This document shows positions 10,973 through 22,700 of a stretch of DNA of 64,000 bases, piece by piece. Made by a program: the position numbers and the translations under genes. Under the pieces are notes generated by a model. It did no database searches, was not told the origin of the DNA, and was given only the letters and a program-made list of their open reading frames with translations. How positions within the stretch are numbered: position 1 is the stretch's first letter; every line of letters starts with the position of its first letter. The stretch comes from Callipepla californica brunnescens (Eukaryota > Chordata > Aves > Galliformes > Odontophoridae), in NCBI GenBank assembly GCA_023055505.1, contig JALIRH010000043.1, positions 258,001 to 322,000 of the forward strand, written 5' to 3'.

Positions 10973-10999
10973 GTATTCAGCAGTGTCATCTGTTTCCCA
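10973..10999 (-). CDS. PTPRS: PTPRS microexon meC (27 nt, WETDDTAEY in FN3-5)
   Basis: A 27-nt exon flanked by CTGCTCAG and a perfect GTAAGT donor, phase 0 on both sides. It encodes exactly W-E-T-D-D-T-A-E-Y. The acidic nonapeptide corresponds to the alternative FN3-5 mini-exon of LAR-family receptors. It lies in the intron between DAQ and EMVI, with about 440 nt on one side and 1.78 kb on the other. A UGC close to the acceptor is again compatible with neural microexon control, though that is inference. Skipping removes nine residues without changing the frame. Confidence 0.95.
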
Positions 11000-11435
11000 C
11001 TGAGCAGAGAACAAGAGAGGTTTTGCATATGAGAATACAAGAGGGGAAAGAAGGGAAAGACAGAGACACAACATGAGGAAGAAGTCCCTGAGCAAGCAGC
11101 CACACAAGGTCAGAAGTTACCAGGCCACTGTGAAGGAAGAAGTAGAGTGGAAGAAATCAGTAAATTCCTCTGTGGCCTCTGTCTGTCTTAAGAGACTTCC
11201 CAGACACAGGAGGATGGATGGTATTTAGTTCGGTGCTGGGAGAGCAGCCCATGCTCTTCCACAATAGCTGTTTTCTGGGACTGCAAATGAATTGTAGGGA
11301 GATAACATCTACCTTTGTCACAGAGACATTTCTTCACTACTATGCTGCTTGGAACAAGACAAGGTGGCTGGAGCACCCATCCCCTCAAAGCTTCCACAAG
11401 AGAAAAAGAGGTTGGAGCAGGTTGTGAGCCTTTAC
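11000..11435 (-). other. PTPRS: PTPRS intron upstream of meC
   Basis: A 436-nt GT-AG intron; the acceptor region reads TCTCTTGTTCTCTGCTCAG. No repeats. Confidence 0.85.
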
Positions 11436-11629
11436 CTGGGCGTCAGCCAGCATGATGTCCTTGATCTGGGGCAGCCCCCGCGCCTCTCCGTTCTCCATGC
11501 GCACATAGTGGACCTGGTAGCCGCGGATCTGGCCATGCTGGCGGTTCTGGACTGGAGAGCGCCAGAACACCTGGATTGCAGTTGAGTTCAGGACCTCCAC
11601 CTCCACTTTCCGAGGCGGCGCGCTGGGCA
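11436..11629 (-). CDS. PTPRS: PTPRS exon: fibronectin III domain 5, first part
   Basis: A 194-nt exon with acceptor CCTCGCAG|TGCCC and donor CCCAG|GTAAAG, phase 1 in and 0 out. It reads [19 protein letters not shown], then [19 protein letters not shown], then [14 protein letters not shown]. It carries the FN3 tryptophan (VFWRSP) and an N-S-T glycosylation sequon. It ends in the strand or loop where the 9-residue meC peptide may be inserted. Joining directly to the 9,078-9,195 exon gives A-D-A-Q-E-M-V-I, also in frame. Confidence 0.95.
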
Positions 11630-12798
11630 CTGCGAGGAAGGGATGGAAGGGACAAGAGTCACTTGGGGATTTCTGTCTGGAGCCTGGTCACTTTCATTAT
11701 GGGGCATATGCATGCGGAATCTACAGCCCTGAAAGAAGGGAGAGATCGACCTGGGTACCCCGCTGCCTGCCTCTGGCCTTTACTCAGCGGGATGGGGAAG
11801 CAGTTCTGGGGGATCTAATCTGCACCACTCAGAGATATGCACTGGGTCCATCTCAGCCCAGCTACTCTTCCTTTTTCCTCAGTTTGCTAAGCCATACAGA
11901 TCAAGTTCTAAGGGCAAGGCTAGTCCAAGCGGACAGAAAAGCTCTGGCCGTGTTATACGGGATGTCAGAGTGGAGAGGATGCGGAGGGAGACTTGCCCTT
12001 GGAGTTCCCAGTCCTCCGGGGCAGGGCAGGCAGGTCGGTGGTGACAGCAGCTGTGCTGTCTCAGGTCAGGAAACAAAAGATGTCTTGGATGGAACATGTG
12101 GTCCATTTTTGGAAATAATAAAACTAAAAAAGAACAGTGCCTGAGAACATGATATGCAAGAAAACCACAACTTCAAAGTAATGCATCCATCCAGGACCAA
12201 CACTGGGGACAAACTCAGTCCTTCTTCTTTGGGACAGAGGAACAAAGCTTGAGGAGTTTAGATTTGACTGATGTCATTCATTAGTCTTTCTTATTTAAGG
12301 GTTTACCTCACTGTCATGGTTTTCTGCTTTCCCTTCACACATTCACACTATTCCCTGTTTCATTTCGTTGCATAAATAACAGGGAAGCTCCATGTCTTGT
12401 CATCATTCATGTTTGTGCCAGAAGTCTCAGAAGTGGCCCACTGAACTGGGATGTAAACTGTCCGTCATGAACAGCTTCCTGGGACTTTAATGAAGAGACT
12501 CTTCCTTTTTACCACCTCCGGAAAGTCTGAGGAGCGAGTAACAAGGAATGCATGGGAAGAAGTCCTAATGTTTTCAAGTAATTTCTGGCAGCGCTCTCCT
12601 CCTTTTCTCTGGGCCCAGTTCCTTACTGCTCACTTGGAGCATCAGTCGGGGACAGCGTGCGGGGGCTTCCCAGGGGGGAGAGGGAGACTGCACCTCGAGC
12701 CCTCGGGGCGGGAGCTGTGCCCTGCTCTGGCACAGCAGCCACGAGAAGGGGCTCGACCCATGGGAAAGCCAGGGCAAAACCAGAAAAAGCGCAATTAC
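11630..12798 (-). other. PTPRS: PTPRS intron between FN3-4 and FN3-5
   Basis: A 1.17-kb GT-AG intron with no recognised repeat or exon. Confidence 0.85.
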
Positions 12799-13104
12799 CG
12801 TCTTCATCCGTCCGGACGATAACCGGCGAGCTCTCCGGGCCCGGCCCCACCTCCGTATGAGCCACGACAGTGATGCGATACTCTGTCCACTTCTCCAGGG
12901 ACTCCAGCAGGATCTGACTGGTGGTTGGGGGGATATCATTCACCTCCTTAAGCTCCGTGTCCTCAGAGTCCAGCGCTCGATAGTAGACGCTGTAGCCGGC
13001 CAGGACGCCATTTTGGCTTTCGGCCGGAGGCGGCCGCCAACTTACCAGAATGGCGGTGGATCTGGTGCTGACGCACTTTATGTCTTGAGGGGGGGCAGAC
13101 GGTT
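12799..13104 (-). CDS. PTPRS: PTPRS exon: fibronectin III domain 4
   Basis: A 306-nt exon containing a whole FN3 domain. The acceptor is CCCCTCGTAG|AACCG and the donor GACG|GTAATT, phase 1 in and out. It reads [18 protein letters not shown], then [19 protein letters not shown], then [18 protein letters not shown] and ends RTDED. An RGD is absent. Length is a multiple of three and phases are symmetric, so the exon can be skipped in frame. A strongly T-rich tract (A-rich on the plus strand at 13,131-13,320) lies just upstream. Confidence 0.96.
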
Positions 13105-13130
13105 CTACGAGGGGGGAAAATTCAGGAGGG

Positions 13131-13320
13131 AAAGGGAAGAAGGGGGAAAAAAACAAAAGATGGGAAAGATAAAAAAGAAAAAAAAAAAGAAAATGACAAC
13201 AAAAAAATCTAAAATAAAACGTACAAAAATCTGGTTTAGGAAGATAAAATTAAAAAAGAAGAGAGCTTTTTGTTGTTGTCTTTTTTTTTTTTTTAATGAA
13301 GAGAAAAAAAAAAAAGCCAA
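13131..13320. repeat. A-rich tract upstream of the FN3-4 exon
   Basis: Almost pure A/G on the plus strand, interrupted by one T-run at 13,281-13,296. As transcribed it gives an extended T-rich tract before the FN3-4 acceptor. Confidence 0.85.
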
Positions 13321-16300
13321 CAGAAATGAAATGGGGCATCAAAAGCAAAATGTGATGAAAAGACTGAAAGAGGAACGGGTTAGCCACGAGGGTCCTGCTG
13401 CTTAGGGCTCTGCCACCAAGTCTGTAGGGTCTCACCCTATACAAGAGCCTTCCTTTTAGCTCCTGCCCTACAGAGGTCTGGCAAATCCTGCCCTGGCTGC
13501 TGAAGCACTTGTTGCCAAAGTGCAGTCTCTGGGATCTCAAATTTTCCTTGAAGGCATCTGTGAAAAGTAACTAAGAACAGCAACTCTCTGGCCAGGAGGC
13601 TTAAATTTAAGAGACTGTACATCCAGATGTAAGTTATTAGTTGTGCACAGACTGAAAGAGAAAAAACAGAGCGGTGATGGTCAGGTGCCAAGCAAAGAGC
13701 CTACAGTGCTGGGGGTGAAGGCAAGTGCTCAGACAGGAGAGCTTTAGAAAACAGAAAACAGTCCCACAAAGGAGTTTGTCTGGGTACATAGGTACCAGTG
13801 GGGTTTTCAGACTGCGAGGAGGATGGGTTTGTGCGCGGGAGGCAGGATGTGCTGTGGGCCTGGTGCTTGCTGGACTGAAAAAGTCTGGTATTTCTGCACC
13901 CCAGCAGTCACCCGGTCACTATGGGCAATCTTAGACCGGACTTCTTTGCAATCAGTCACCCCAGATCAATTCTGATGGTAAATCTGCAACTCTCACCTCA
14001 CTCAGTCAATGTGCAATAGCTTTCAATTCTCTGCAGATCCTGCCAGAAATCAGGGTGTCCTTATGAGCCCCAAAGCATCATGTGAAAGCAGCAGGGGAGT
14101 AGACAAACGCTGTGTTCTTTTTCATTTCCCTTTTTCAATCAACAGAAAGCTCTTTCACTGAGAAATTATTTTTTCAAACATCTTACTCCCATCCCTGAGT
14201 CACCAGCAGATGTTTGGGCCAAGCTCGCTTTAAGGACTTGGATAAACCAGGTCCCACTTTTCCCACTTTGTGCTGTGAAAGCTGTGTGCTTTTGCCTCTA
14301 CAAAACAGAAATAAGAGCTTTGTAAAATGGTAGAGAGAGTTCCTTCCACTGCAGTTCCGAGCACCTTGTCCAGTAGGACATCTTGAGTGCTCTTCTCCTA
14401 CTTCCACACTTTATTACTACACTTTGGCAGCGTCTAAGTGGAGTGAATGAAGCCCTTATCCTCAGAAATCGCAGTGGATTTTTGGGTGGCAGTCCCCAGT
14501 GATGGCTAGCCACGCAACGTAACACACAACATGTGAAACAAACAAAACCCAAAGTAACAAACTTGAAAATAAAACGAAAATCAAGCCAATAATTTAAAAC
14601 ATACAAACAAAAAAAAACATCAGAAAGGAAATCGTAATAATAAAATAATACTGACACAAAAGTGACTCCTTCCAGAACATTCCCAGTCTGATTACCTACC
14701 TTCCACGCTTCAACTGCTAACTTATAAGACTTTCTTACGAGAGAACAAGAGAAACTGAGCTACGAGGTCAGACCAAGCTCCTGGTGGGTTTCTGCACATG
14801 ACTGGCTTTCAGATGCCACCCTGCCCCACTGCTGGCTGCCTGGCCACGTTATGCTCCCCCTGCCAGCAGAATCCTGGCCATGTGGGTCTCCAATCCATTC
14901 TCTTTTGGTAAGCTTCCTGCACAGGGGGCAGAGAGCAGAGTGGCAGATTCCCAGCAATGGTTCTCTTCCCCACTATGGCTCTCTCTGCTCTGATGGACGC
15001 AGCACCAACATCTCCAGAATGGAGGTGTGCTTCTCTTTCCCACACCCCAGAAGCAACTCAGGTCCTTTTAAGGGTATGGAGGAGAAAGACTCAACACTGT
15101 TCCAGTGCTGTTTCTCCTTTTTATTCCCCACTGGGGGCTGGTGCTTTAAAAGCCACCTTGCCTACTTAGAAGTCCAGCCAAAGCCATCACAGCCAAGAAA
15201 CCCACTGCAGAGAGGGTCTGACCTGACCTACCCTTTCCATCCTGAAACTCATTATGAAAGTCCCAGTAAGCAGAGCTGGAGCTCCAGCTGGTACTTGGGC
15301 TCACTGTTTGCACTGCAGCTGCTGCACGTAGCCACGCTCGCTCACTCACCCTCTATGCTCCAGCATGGGGACCTACTGGGAGGCCCAGAAGGGAGGCCTC
15401 CTTTTGGGGTCGTTTGCTCTTATTCTGGTCAAGAAGGCAGAGTGGTGGGTGGGTGATGGGGGAGAAGGCCCAGATCCCACCTGGACCTCCTCCCCGTCAC
15501 TCTCATTGACTACAGCACCTGGATGAAAACAGCCACCAAGTGCTGGCTGCCCATACTGGAGACGCATCTGGGGAGTTCGTGGCACTGAGAGTTTCCTTCA
15601 CAATCCAGACCAACCTGTGTGACCCTGGACATGTGCGTGTGTGCATGGGGACAGAATTGGTAAGGTGGGAGCTGTATGCAGGAGGGAAGGTACTGCAGCT
15701 CAGACCGGACCCCATCTGCAGCAAACCCCTTCCTTGGAAGGGTGCTGCAGCCCAGGCAGATATCAGCTCTGTCTGTCGGTTTGTTTTTACCACGCAGACA
15801 GCATTTTGGGAACTCCTCCCCTCCCTCCCCGGGGCTCCAGGACAAAGGGCAGTGTGTGCAGATCCACACACGTGTGTGGGCCTGCGGCGACAGGGTGGAC
15901 TGTATTTGTGAATCCGCTTGAGACCAGCCAGTACTCACCTGCACTGCATCTTTTACATGCTTTAAAGTTGACTGTCCAAGCCACAAGAATGACCCTTACT
16001 GACCTTGTACAACACAATGTTTTTTAACCCTTTAGGTACCACAGACTTTGTATACTTTTTATTTTTATTTTTCCCCACTTCATATACTGAGAGGAAGGGG
16101 GGAAGAGAAGGAGAGCAGAGCTAATGGGTAGGGGAAACATCCTTTCTTAGGAAGGAACAGAGGGTAAGAAATCCTCATTGTTCCTCTACACCTACACATG
16201 CAGCGTCACAGCACCCACCCTGCCGCCCCTGTCTGATGGCATGTGCTTTGCACACTGAAATTTATGAGTATGAGCCCTGGACGGTCATGGCTAGGCAGAA

Positions 16301-16696
16301 AGGACAAAACTGCTTCCTCCAATCAAGAGATTCTGTCATTTTTTACAATCTATGTCTCTGGTACTTGAAGAGTTAAAACCCGGCTACTTCAAGAAGAAAA
16401 ATATACTTTACCTTTAGTTTAATGGATTTTACTTTGGTTATGATGCTCAGGAGGAGCCACCCTGACAGGGAGGTGGAGGGTGTTGTGCAGAAAGGTGTGC
16501 AATGCAGGGAGGGCTGCGGCATGCGAGCACATGCTTGCCAGCTGAGCTGGGACAGGAAGAGCACCGAAAGCATCAGCAGGCTGCAGGAGGATGAGAGAGC
16601 TTTGCTGCTGCAGAGACAAGATGCCATCATGGTGTGAAACCGCCCAGCGAGAGACAGACAGAGCAGGGAGCTGGTTTCAGTGGGCCAAGAGAGCAT

Positions 16697-16715
16697 GCAG
16701 GCAGGCAGGCAGACA
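16697..16715. repeat. (CAGG)n short repeat
   Basis: GCAGGCAGGCAGGCAGACAG. Confidence 0.8.
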
Positions 16716-18618
16716 GCGGAAGAGAGAAGAGAGGGAAGAGCCATGGAGCAGGCCAAGGAGGAGCTGAAAGGAAAAGGAGCTGCAGAGGGAAGACACAAAA
16801 GCCTGTCTGGAGCCAGACGGTCCGTGAGCCGAAGGATGTCGCCTGGACCAGGGAGAATTGACTCGTTCCTCCAACAGCCAGCCAGGAAAAAATGTTCCAT
16901 CGTGTTACAGGACACTGACAGCTCCCAGCTGATGTTCTTAAGAGCGCTAAATTAATGAGACTATCCCTCTGAAAGCTGAGCTACAGAGAAATAAAGCAGG
17001 CCTCACTCTGGGTTGGTGCCAGGTTAGCAAAAGACCCAAAGCCTTCCCCTTTCCCAGACTCCCTTCTCTTTACCCTTTAGGGAAAAATACTCAGTGTTGC
17101 TAAATCCTACTGACACTGGCACCCCCAGCCCTCCTTCCAGCCAGGAAGCACATACCCAAGACTCTCATTTCTTCCCATACCCATGGATCTCAAGGAGGGA
17201 AACCCCTTGTAAAACAGAAGCAGAGTGTGGGTAAGGTTGACAATTATTTTTCAGGTACCTTCCGTACGTTTTGCCCCACCCCACAGCGATGGCCCCTTTG
17301 GCAGTACCATTCTGGGATCAGAACCAGCGAATCTGCAGCCAAGTCAGGAAAGGACTTCCTTTGGATATATATAGAGCATATGGGAAAAAATAATAATGAT
17401 AAAAAAAGTAAAACCAAAAAAGGGGAAAAAGGGGAAAAACGTTTGAAGGAAATAAGAAGACAAAATATGTTTGAACGGACTGAGAAAGCCCCGTAAGGAA
17501 TTCTGTCTGTGCAGAAACAGACTCCCCTTCCTCACACTCCTGGAAGGAGGGAAGGGGAAGGAGACAGATTGGGAAAAGAGACAGCAGGGAGTGACAACCA
17601 CAATGGGGAGGCAGGGTGGGCGCCCGCCAGCAGCTCGCTGCTCCCCTTGTTAAGGGCTGAGGGATGGGAGCAGACACTCTCTCCTCACACTGGTGACCAG
17701 AGTCATTTCTGAGTTAGTTCTGCTCCCGGCTATTCCAAACTGCAGCGGAGTGATTTAGTAGAGATGAGAGGAGACAGAAAACACAAAGAACAGCTGCCAC
17801 AGCCACTCATGCAGTGAAAAAACACCTCATTTAAAAGCAAAGATCTGTGAAAAGCCCAGGTTGAAATATTGCCATCCAGGGTTATTGTCCCCAGGGCAAC
17901 AGCGAAGGGAGACAATCCATTAAACTAAAACCAGCACATTTTGGTTGCATACGCTCTATCCTGGTGTCATTAATATCCCCCACAGCTTCTGCATGACTCC
18001 TCTCGACCCTCTGCTGGAGCCCAGCCGGGCCCATTCCCTGCCTGTTGGGACAGCAGGCCTTCCTCCCCGCAGCTACAGGGCTGCTCGCAGAGAACAGCAT
18101 GAAGACTGCTTGCCCAGAGGTTGGTAAAAAATTGGACTTGTGATTCATCGCCTTCCTTCCTTCTCTTCCTCCTGAGTCCCCCACCGTCTCCCTGCTCCAT
18201 TGCTTGTGCCCCCCTTCCAGACAGCAGCTGCTGGGTTGTTGCTGGTGGGCAGCCAAGCTGCTGCCTGATGGTGGGCTGCCATCCTCCCTGAGCATGCTCA
18301 GCACCAGGGCCAGCTCAGCCCATCCACGAGATCACAGCTGCCCTCCACCCATCACATGGATGCTGCAAACTCACTTCACATTGCCCACCCCGCCGAGCAT
18401 GCCCCAGCCCCGAGCTCCACTCACGTCTCAGCCCTCTGTGTCTAAAGGGGGAAAGCATCGGGTCCCAGAGACGCCCACCGCCCGCCCTGGGAACCCCGGG
18501 TGGGTGGAAAGCCGCTGCACCGAACATCCCCCCACAGCTCCATACCCCTGTGCCCACCATCTCTGGCTCCCTGACTGTCTTCCCCTCAGAGAAGGGTGTG
18601 AAAAGGAGAGACACCTAC

Positions 18619-18763
18619 TAGACTGCAAGGTGCGCTCTCTGACCTCCGGGGTGAAGGCCCCCAGGCCCAGAGCCGAGCGGGCAGCCAGCCGGAAGACATA
18701 CTCAGTGTTGGGCTTCAGGCCTTCCACGGTGAAGGAGGTCGTTGGCTCGAAGTTCCTCTGCAC
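18619..18763 (-). CDS. PTPRS: PTPRS exon: fibronectin III domain 3, second half
   Basis: A 145-nt exon with acceptor CATCTCAG|GTGCAG and donor TCTA|GTAGGT, phase 0 in and phase 1 out. It encodes [19 protein letters not shown], then [18 protein letters not shown], then [11 protein letters not shown], with the FN3 signature L-x-P-x-T-x-Y. The last base, A, joins AA of the next exon to make K (LQSKPSAPPQ). This is the end of the constitutive FN3-1 to 3 block. In the short isoform known for this receptor, splicing is expected to jump from here to FN3-8, and the phase of this donor allows that. Confidence 0.95.
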
Positions 18764-18921
18764 CTGAGATGGGCGAGGGGGGAAGAAAAAAATAAAAACA
18801 AACAAAAAAGAGCAGAGGCGAGCCCTGCCCAGACACCTGCCCTGCTCCCCTCAGCCACCTCAGGGAACGGAGGATGCTCCTCAGGGCCCCACCCCATAGT
18901 GCTGCGCCTCTCCACACTCAC

Positions 18922-19055
18922 CTCTCTGCCGTGCTCTCCTTCCTTAAAGAGGAGCTCGTACTTCACTATGATCTCCTGCCGAGGAGGGCTCCATGACAAC
19001 ACGATGCTTGTTTCTGTCTTGGCTTCTGCTCGGAAGTTCATCGGCTGCCCAGGAA
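18922..19055 (-). CDS. PTPRS: PTPRS exon: fibronectin III domain 3, first half
   Basis: A 134-nt exon. The acceptor is TGTGCCAG|TTCCTG and the donor GAGAG|GTGAGT; it enters in phase 1 and leaves in phase 0. It reads [19 protein letters not shown], then [18 protein letters not shown], then KEGEHGRE. The FN3 tryptophan is in SWSPP. The following intron is only 158 nt, the shortest in the window. Reading through that donor would continue in frame (V-S-V-E-R...), but the next acceptor gives V-Q-R-N-F, which fits the family. Confidence 0.95.
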
Positions 19056-19630
19056 CTGGCACAGAGGAAGGCAGCCCATGGGGCAGGAAGGGGCAGAGGA
19101 GGTGAGATGAGAGACAGGAGGAACCACGTTAACTTGGCTAACTGGAAGAATCCCACCCTGTTTTCTTCAGAGCCTGTGTGCAAAGAGCATTTCAACAGCA
19201 AAATGCCACCCCCATTCAGCTCTGAGAAGGCGGTTTCTGGGGTGCTTTAAAAAGTTAAGCCTCACTATTCCCTGGACAGCAAGTCTTTTCACATGCATTA
19301 ACGACGTTTATAAAGTGGAAACTTTAAGATATCTCACTTTGGAGAATGTATCAGCAAAAATGGATTCTCCCCTGCATAACTGCTTGCCCTTCCCAGTTAA
19401 ACAATGTCCTTTCTGAGCAAAGACAGAACAACAATCATGCGCCAGCCCCTTGGGCTCCAGCTGCTGGACCAAATCTCTTCCTAGAAAGTTATTTCTATTT
19501 TAACCAAATTGAATTAGCAAAGAAAAAAGATGCTCTGGTGACACAGTGGTCACAGCTGGATAATGCTATAAGCCAACAGCTCTCCCTCCTTCAGCCCGGT
19601 GCCTCCAAGGTCAGTGGTGCAGGTACTCAC
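19056..19630 (-). other. PTPRS: PTPRS intron between FN3-2 and FN3-3
   Basis: A 575-nt GT-AG intron, nothing further seen. Confidence 0.85.
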
Positions 19631-20212
19631 CTCCCTGCTGCGTCTTCACCTGGATGGGGTCAGAAAGAGGCCCGTCTCCCACGGAGGTGAAGGCCAGGAC
19701 CCGAACCGTGTAGGTTTCATCCTCGAGGAGGCTGCCCACTGTGGTTAGGAGGCTGTCATCCACATTGTGCTTCTGCCAGTTGCTGACGGGCTGGTCAGGC
19801 TCCATAGTGTAATACACACGATAGCCACGGATCTGCCCGTTGGGCTCCACCGGTTCCTCCCACTGGATAATCATAGTGGTGCTGCTCAGCATTCGGCCCT
19901 GCACGTTACGGGGGGCACTGGCAGGAGCTTGTTCCCCAGTGCGAGTGACCACTGACTCACTGGGAGGCCCCTGCCCAATGCTGTTGACTGCAGAGACCCA
20001 GATCTCATACTCAGAGTTGGGGCTGAGCCCCCCAATGCTGTAGCGTGTGGTGGTGATGTCCTCTTTGATCTGATATGGTCCATCCTGGCTTTTAGACTTG
20101 TATTCAATGACATAATAGGACACGGGGTCTGGATTTCCAGAGTCCCAGGTGATGGTGATACTCGTTGCTGTCGTCTCTGTCACCACTGGTGTCCCAGGAG
20201 CCTTGGGCAGCG
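19631..20212 (-). CDS. PTPRS: PTPRS exon: fibronectin III domains 1 and 2
   Basis: A 582-nt exon carrying two FN3 repeats without an intron between them. The acceptor is GATTCTCAG|CGCTG and the donor GGGAG|GTGAGT, phase 1 in and out. FN3-1 starts [14 protein letters not shown] and has the conserved W ([10 protein letters not shown]) and Y ([12 protein letters not shown]). FN3-2 starts at [10 protein letters not shown], with [20 protein letters not shown] and [17 protein letters not shown]. It is the longest uninterrupted PTPRS segment here except for the FN3-6/7 exon. Both domains belong to the constitutive N-terminal half of the FN3 array present in long and short isoforms. Confidence 0.97.
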
Positions 20213-21740
20213 CTGAGAATCAGGAAGAACAGACATTAAAAAAAAAACCACAAAAAATGGTGCCTAATTGGGCTGGTTAGGGCTGCAGGAGCCAGAGGCA
20301 CAGCACCAATCACAGCACAGCAGCTCAGGGAAGTGCTGCTGAAATATTATGAACCTCGTTATACACTCTATTATCCTTCTTAAACTGCTCCATCAAAAGG
20401 GAAGTGCTCAGCTAAACATCTGGAATCATTAGCGCAGATTTCAGCTGAACATCCTTCAGCTCACAGGGCACTAAGAAAAAGCAAGAGCTCCTTCAGAGCT
20501 CGCAATCAGATCTTCTGAAGCACTGCCTGCCCAGCTCTGGCACTGCTGAATTTCTCCACGTCTAGCATGCAGGTAGCGGGACAGTGGGGACTGCAACATC
20601 CAGAACTAGAAAGCTATCCATATGTGCAGCACTTCATATCAATCCACAAATGTGTTCATTAATGAACGTCTGTCTGCCCTGCCTCGCAACCAAAATGCTA
20701 ATTTGCTGGAGATCGTGTGCTAAACGTGGGAAACCGTTACCAGCAGGTTTGATGTGTTTTCCTCACTGCACGCTTCAGACCCCCTCCATTCACATCTTCT
20801 CTAAACTTGAAGTTCTACAGCTTTAACTTCTCAATTCATCTTCTGACTGGCAAATATTGCAGGTGCTTACACACAGGAGCGAAAGGGGAATGGCACCAAA
20901 ATAAAACAACGAAGGACAGAATGTACCAGCACGGCACGACTCCGCACTGAGGACAGCTAGAAGCAGACAGTGTATCGGCCTTTTAAGTTAACAGCATGAG
21001 AGGGAAAAAAGAGAAGGTGGAAAATACTCGGGAGAATAAGGAGCACTTCAGCCCAGCCACAAGCACCCTGTAGCTAGCACGTGAGCTCATCACCTGTGCA
21101 AAAGCACAGGACGACTGCCATGGCAAGACCCACCGGCCCCTACTCACTTTTACGGTGAGCCCTTCCTTAGCCAGACGCACTGACGCAATCAGGATGGCTT
21201 CCTGTCAGCCTTCCCGCTCTCCAAGTTACTTCTCTTCCTCTCCCCCTCCTCTCCGATTCCTTTCCCACCCCACCACCCCCAGATCCCTCTCAAGCAATGC
21301 CATCACTCAGAGCAGACACCAGCTCACACAAGAGCTCTACACTCACCCAACCACGGGGGCATCCCGCTTGGGTTTAAATACTCCCCTGCTGAGGACAGAA
21401 TAGATTGAAGACTGCACCAGTGCTCCTCCTGGGAACTGCTAGCTGGAAGCTGGGCTCACGTCCCCTCTTGCTGAGGCAACAACAGCCACTAAGATGCTGG
21501 ACTTAGGCTCCAGTCCAAGGGCATGCACGCCAGAGAGCCTCAGGGCCTCGGCTGCACCTCTAACCTTGGAAAGGGATGGCATGCAGGCTTCAAACCATCC
21601 AAGGCTCCTTGCAAACTGCCCAGCCAGCCCCATACCCGGGAAAGAAATAAGCATGCAGGGGTTTAAACCACTTACAGTCCCAAAGCAAGGAAAGATTTCA
21701 AGCCAGCAGCAACTCAGTCAGTGGGGATTGGTGCGCGGGA

Positions 21741-22335
21741 TCCCCAGAGGTGCATGCACAGATCCCAGCACGTGGCACTTGTGGTGCACCAGTTCCTGCC
21801 CATGCTCACGTACACATGTACATACAGGCCTGTACCAAAACGGACTTACATACATGCAGCCAGGCGCCTGCATGCCCACCCAGCCACTTTGCTCTGACTC
21901 ACATGCACACACATTCATGCACAACCACCTTTGTTTCATGCATGATCACGTCCCACATCCATCTTGAGCAGATCAGTCACGGGCTCACCTCATGCAGGCA
22001 CACAGGGACACGAGCAGGCACACAGAGACATGAGCAGGCACACAGAGACATGAGCAGGCACACGAGCAGACACAGCTCCTCGCGCATCTGAGCGCAGTCC
22101 CGTGGTGACACACACACACATGCACTGGTGAAGGTTCACAGGCACAGCCACGGACCTGCACGTGCTCACATGCACAAACACGATGCGAGCCCAGGCTGGC
22201 TTTGCACACATGCTCAGTCAGACACTCCAGCACACAGCACGTGCCGTGCACATGGGCACACCAGTGCAGCTCACTCCTTGTGTTTACGCTCCTGCAGACA
22301 TGCACAGTCGGGGGACCCACGCACTCGCTCACGCA
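21741..22335. repeat. CA-rich low-complexity block
   Basis: About 600 nt dominated by CACA, TGCAC and ACATGC words on the plus strand, immediately downstream (transcript sense) of the Ig3 exon donor. It includes a true tandem array listed separately. Confidence 0.75.
21991..22070. repeat. 20-bp tandem repeat
   Basis: Three near-perfect head-to-tail copies of CACAGRGACAYGAGCAGGCA at 22,001-22,020, 22,021-22,040 and 22,041-22,060, with degenerate partial units on each side. Confidence 0.9.
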
Positions 22336-22356
22336 GGCGTGCTCACACTCCCTTAC

Positions 22357-22626
22357 ATTTCACCGTGATCTGAGCAACGGCTTCTATGACTCCCAGACTG
22401 GACATGGCCACACACGTGTAGTTGGCGGAGTCCTTGACATCCGTGAGCTCCAGGACATTGCGGCCCACGGGCATGTCATCTTCGGGCGTCAGGTCCTCCG
22501 CCCCCTGCATCCACTTGACGTAGGGCATGGGCGACCCCACTGCCACGCAGGTGATGTTGACGTTGCCCCCGGGCATGATTTCATGGCTGACGGGGAGGAT
22601 GGAGAAGCGAGGGGCCACGCGCCGAA
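22357..22626 (-). CDS. PTPRS: PTPRS exon: Ig domain 3
   Basis: A 270-nt exon holding all of Ig3, with acceptor TCCGCAG|TTCGGC and donor GAAAT|GTAAGG, phase 1 in and out. It reads [19 protein letters not shown] through AQITVK. The Ig cysteines are in NITCVAVGS and NYTCVAMSS. Both are adjacent to N-glycosylation sequons (N-I-T and N-Y-T). A CT-rich tract of more than 100 nt (seen as GAAA repeats on the plus strand) lies upstream of the acceptor. The single-exon layout contrasts with the split Ig1 and Ig2. Confidence 0.97.
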
Positions 22627-22700
22627 CTGCGGACGAGACGCACAGAGGTAACAAAAAAACAAAACGGAACGAAACCAAAACCAAACTCAAAAGAAACGAA

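Larger units (their letters stand above)
13105..18618 (-). other. PTPRS: PTPRS intron between FN3-3 and FN3-4
   Basis: A 5.5-kb intron. It contains the A-rich tract at 13,131-13,320, a T-rich patch at 16,050-16,075, a (CAGG)n run at 16,697-16,715 and A-rich sequence at 17,380-17,450. No coding exon was found. Its removal defines the choice between four- and eight-FN3 isoforms. Confidence 0.8.
20213..22356 (-). other. PTPRS: PTPRS intron between Ig3 and FN3-1
   Basis: A 2.1-kb intron. Its first 600 nt (minus-strand 5' side) are the CA-rich low-complexity block listed separately; the remainder is unremarkable. Confidence 0.85.

Noticed and set aside
14851..15456. 201-codon plus-strand ORF
   Set aside because: Intronic, with no recognisable domain or codon pattern; probably chance in GC-rich sequence.
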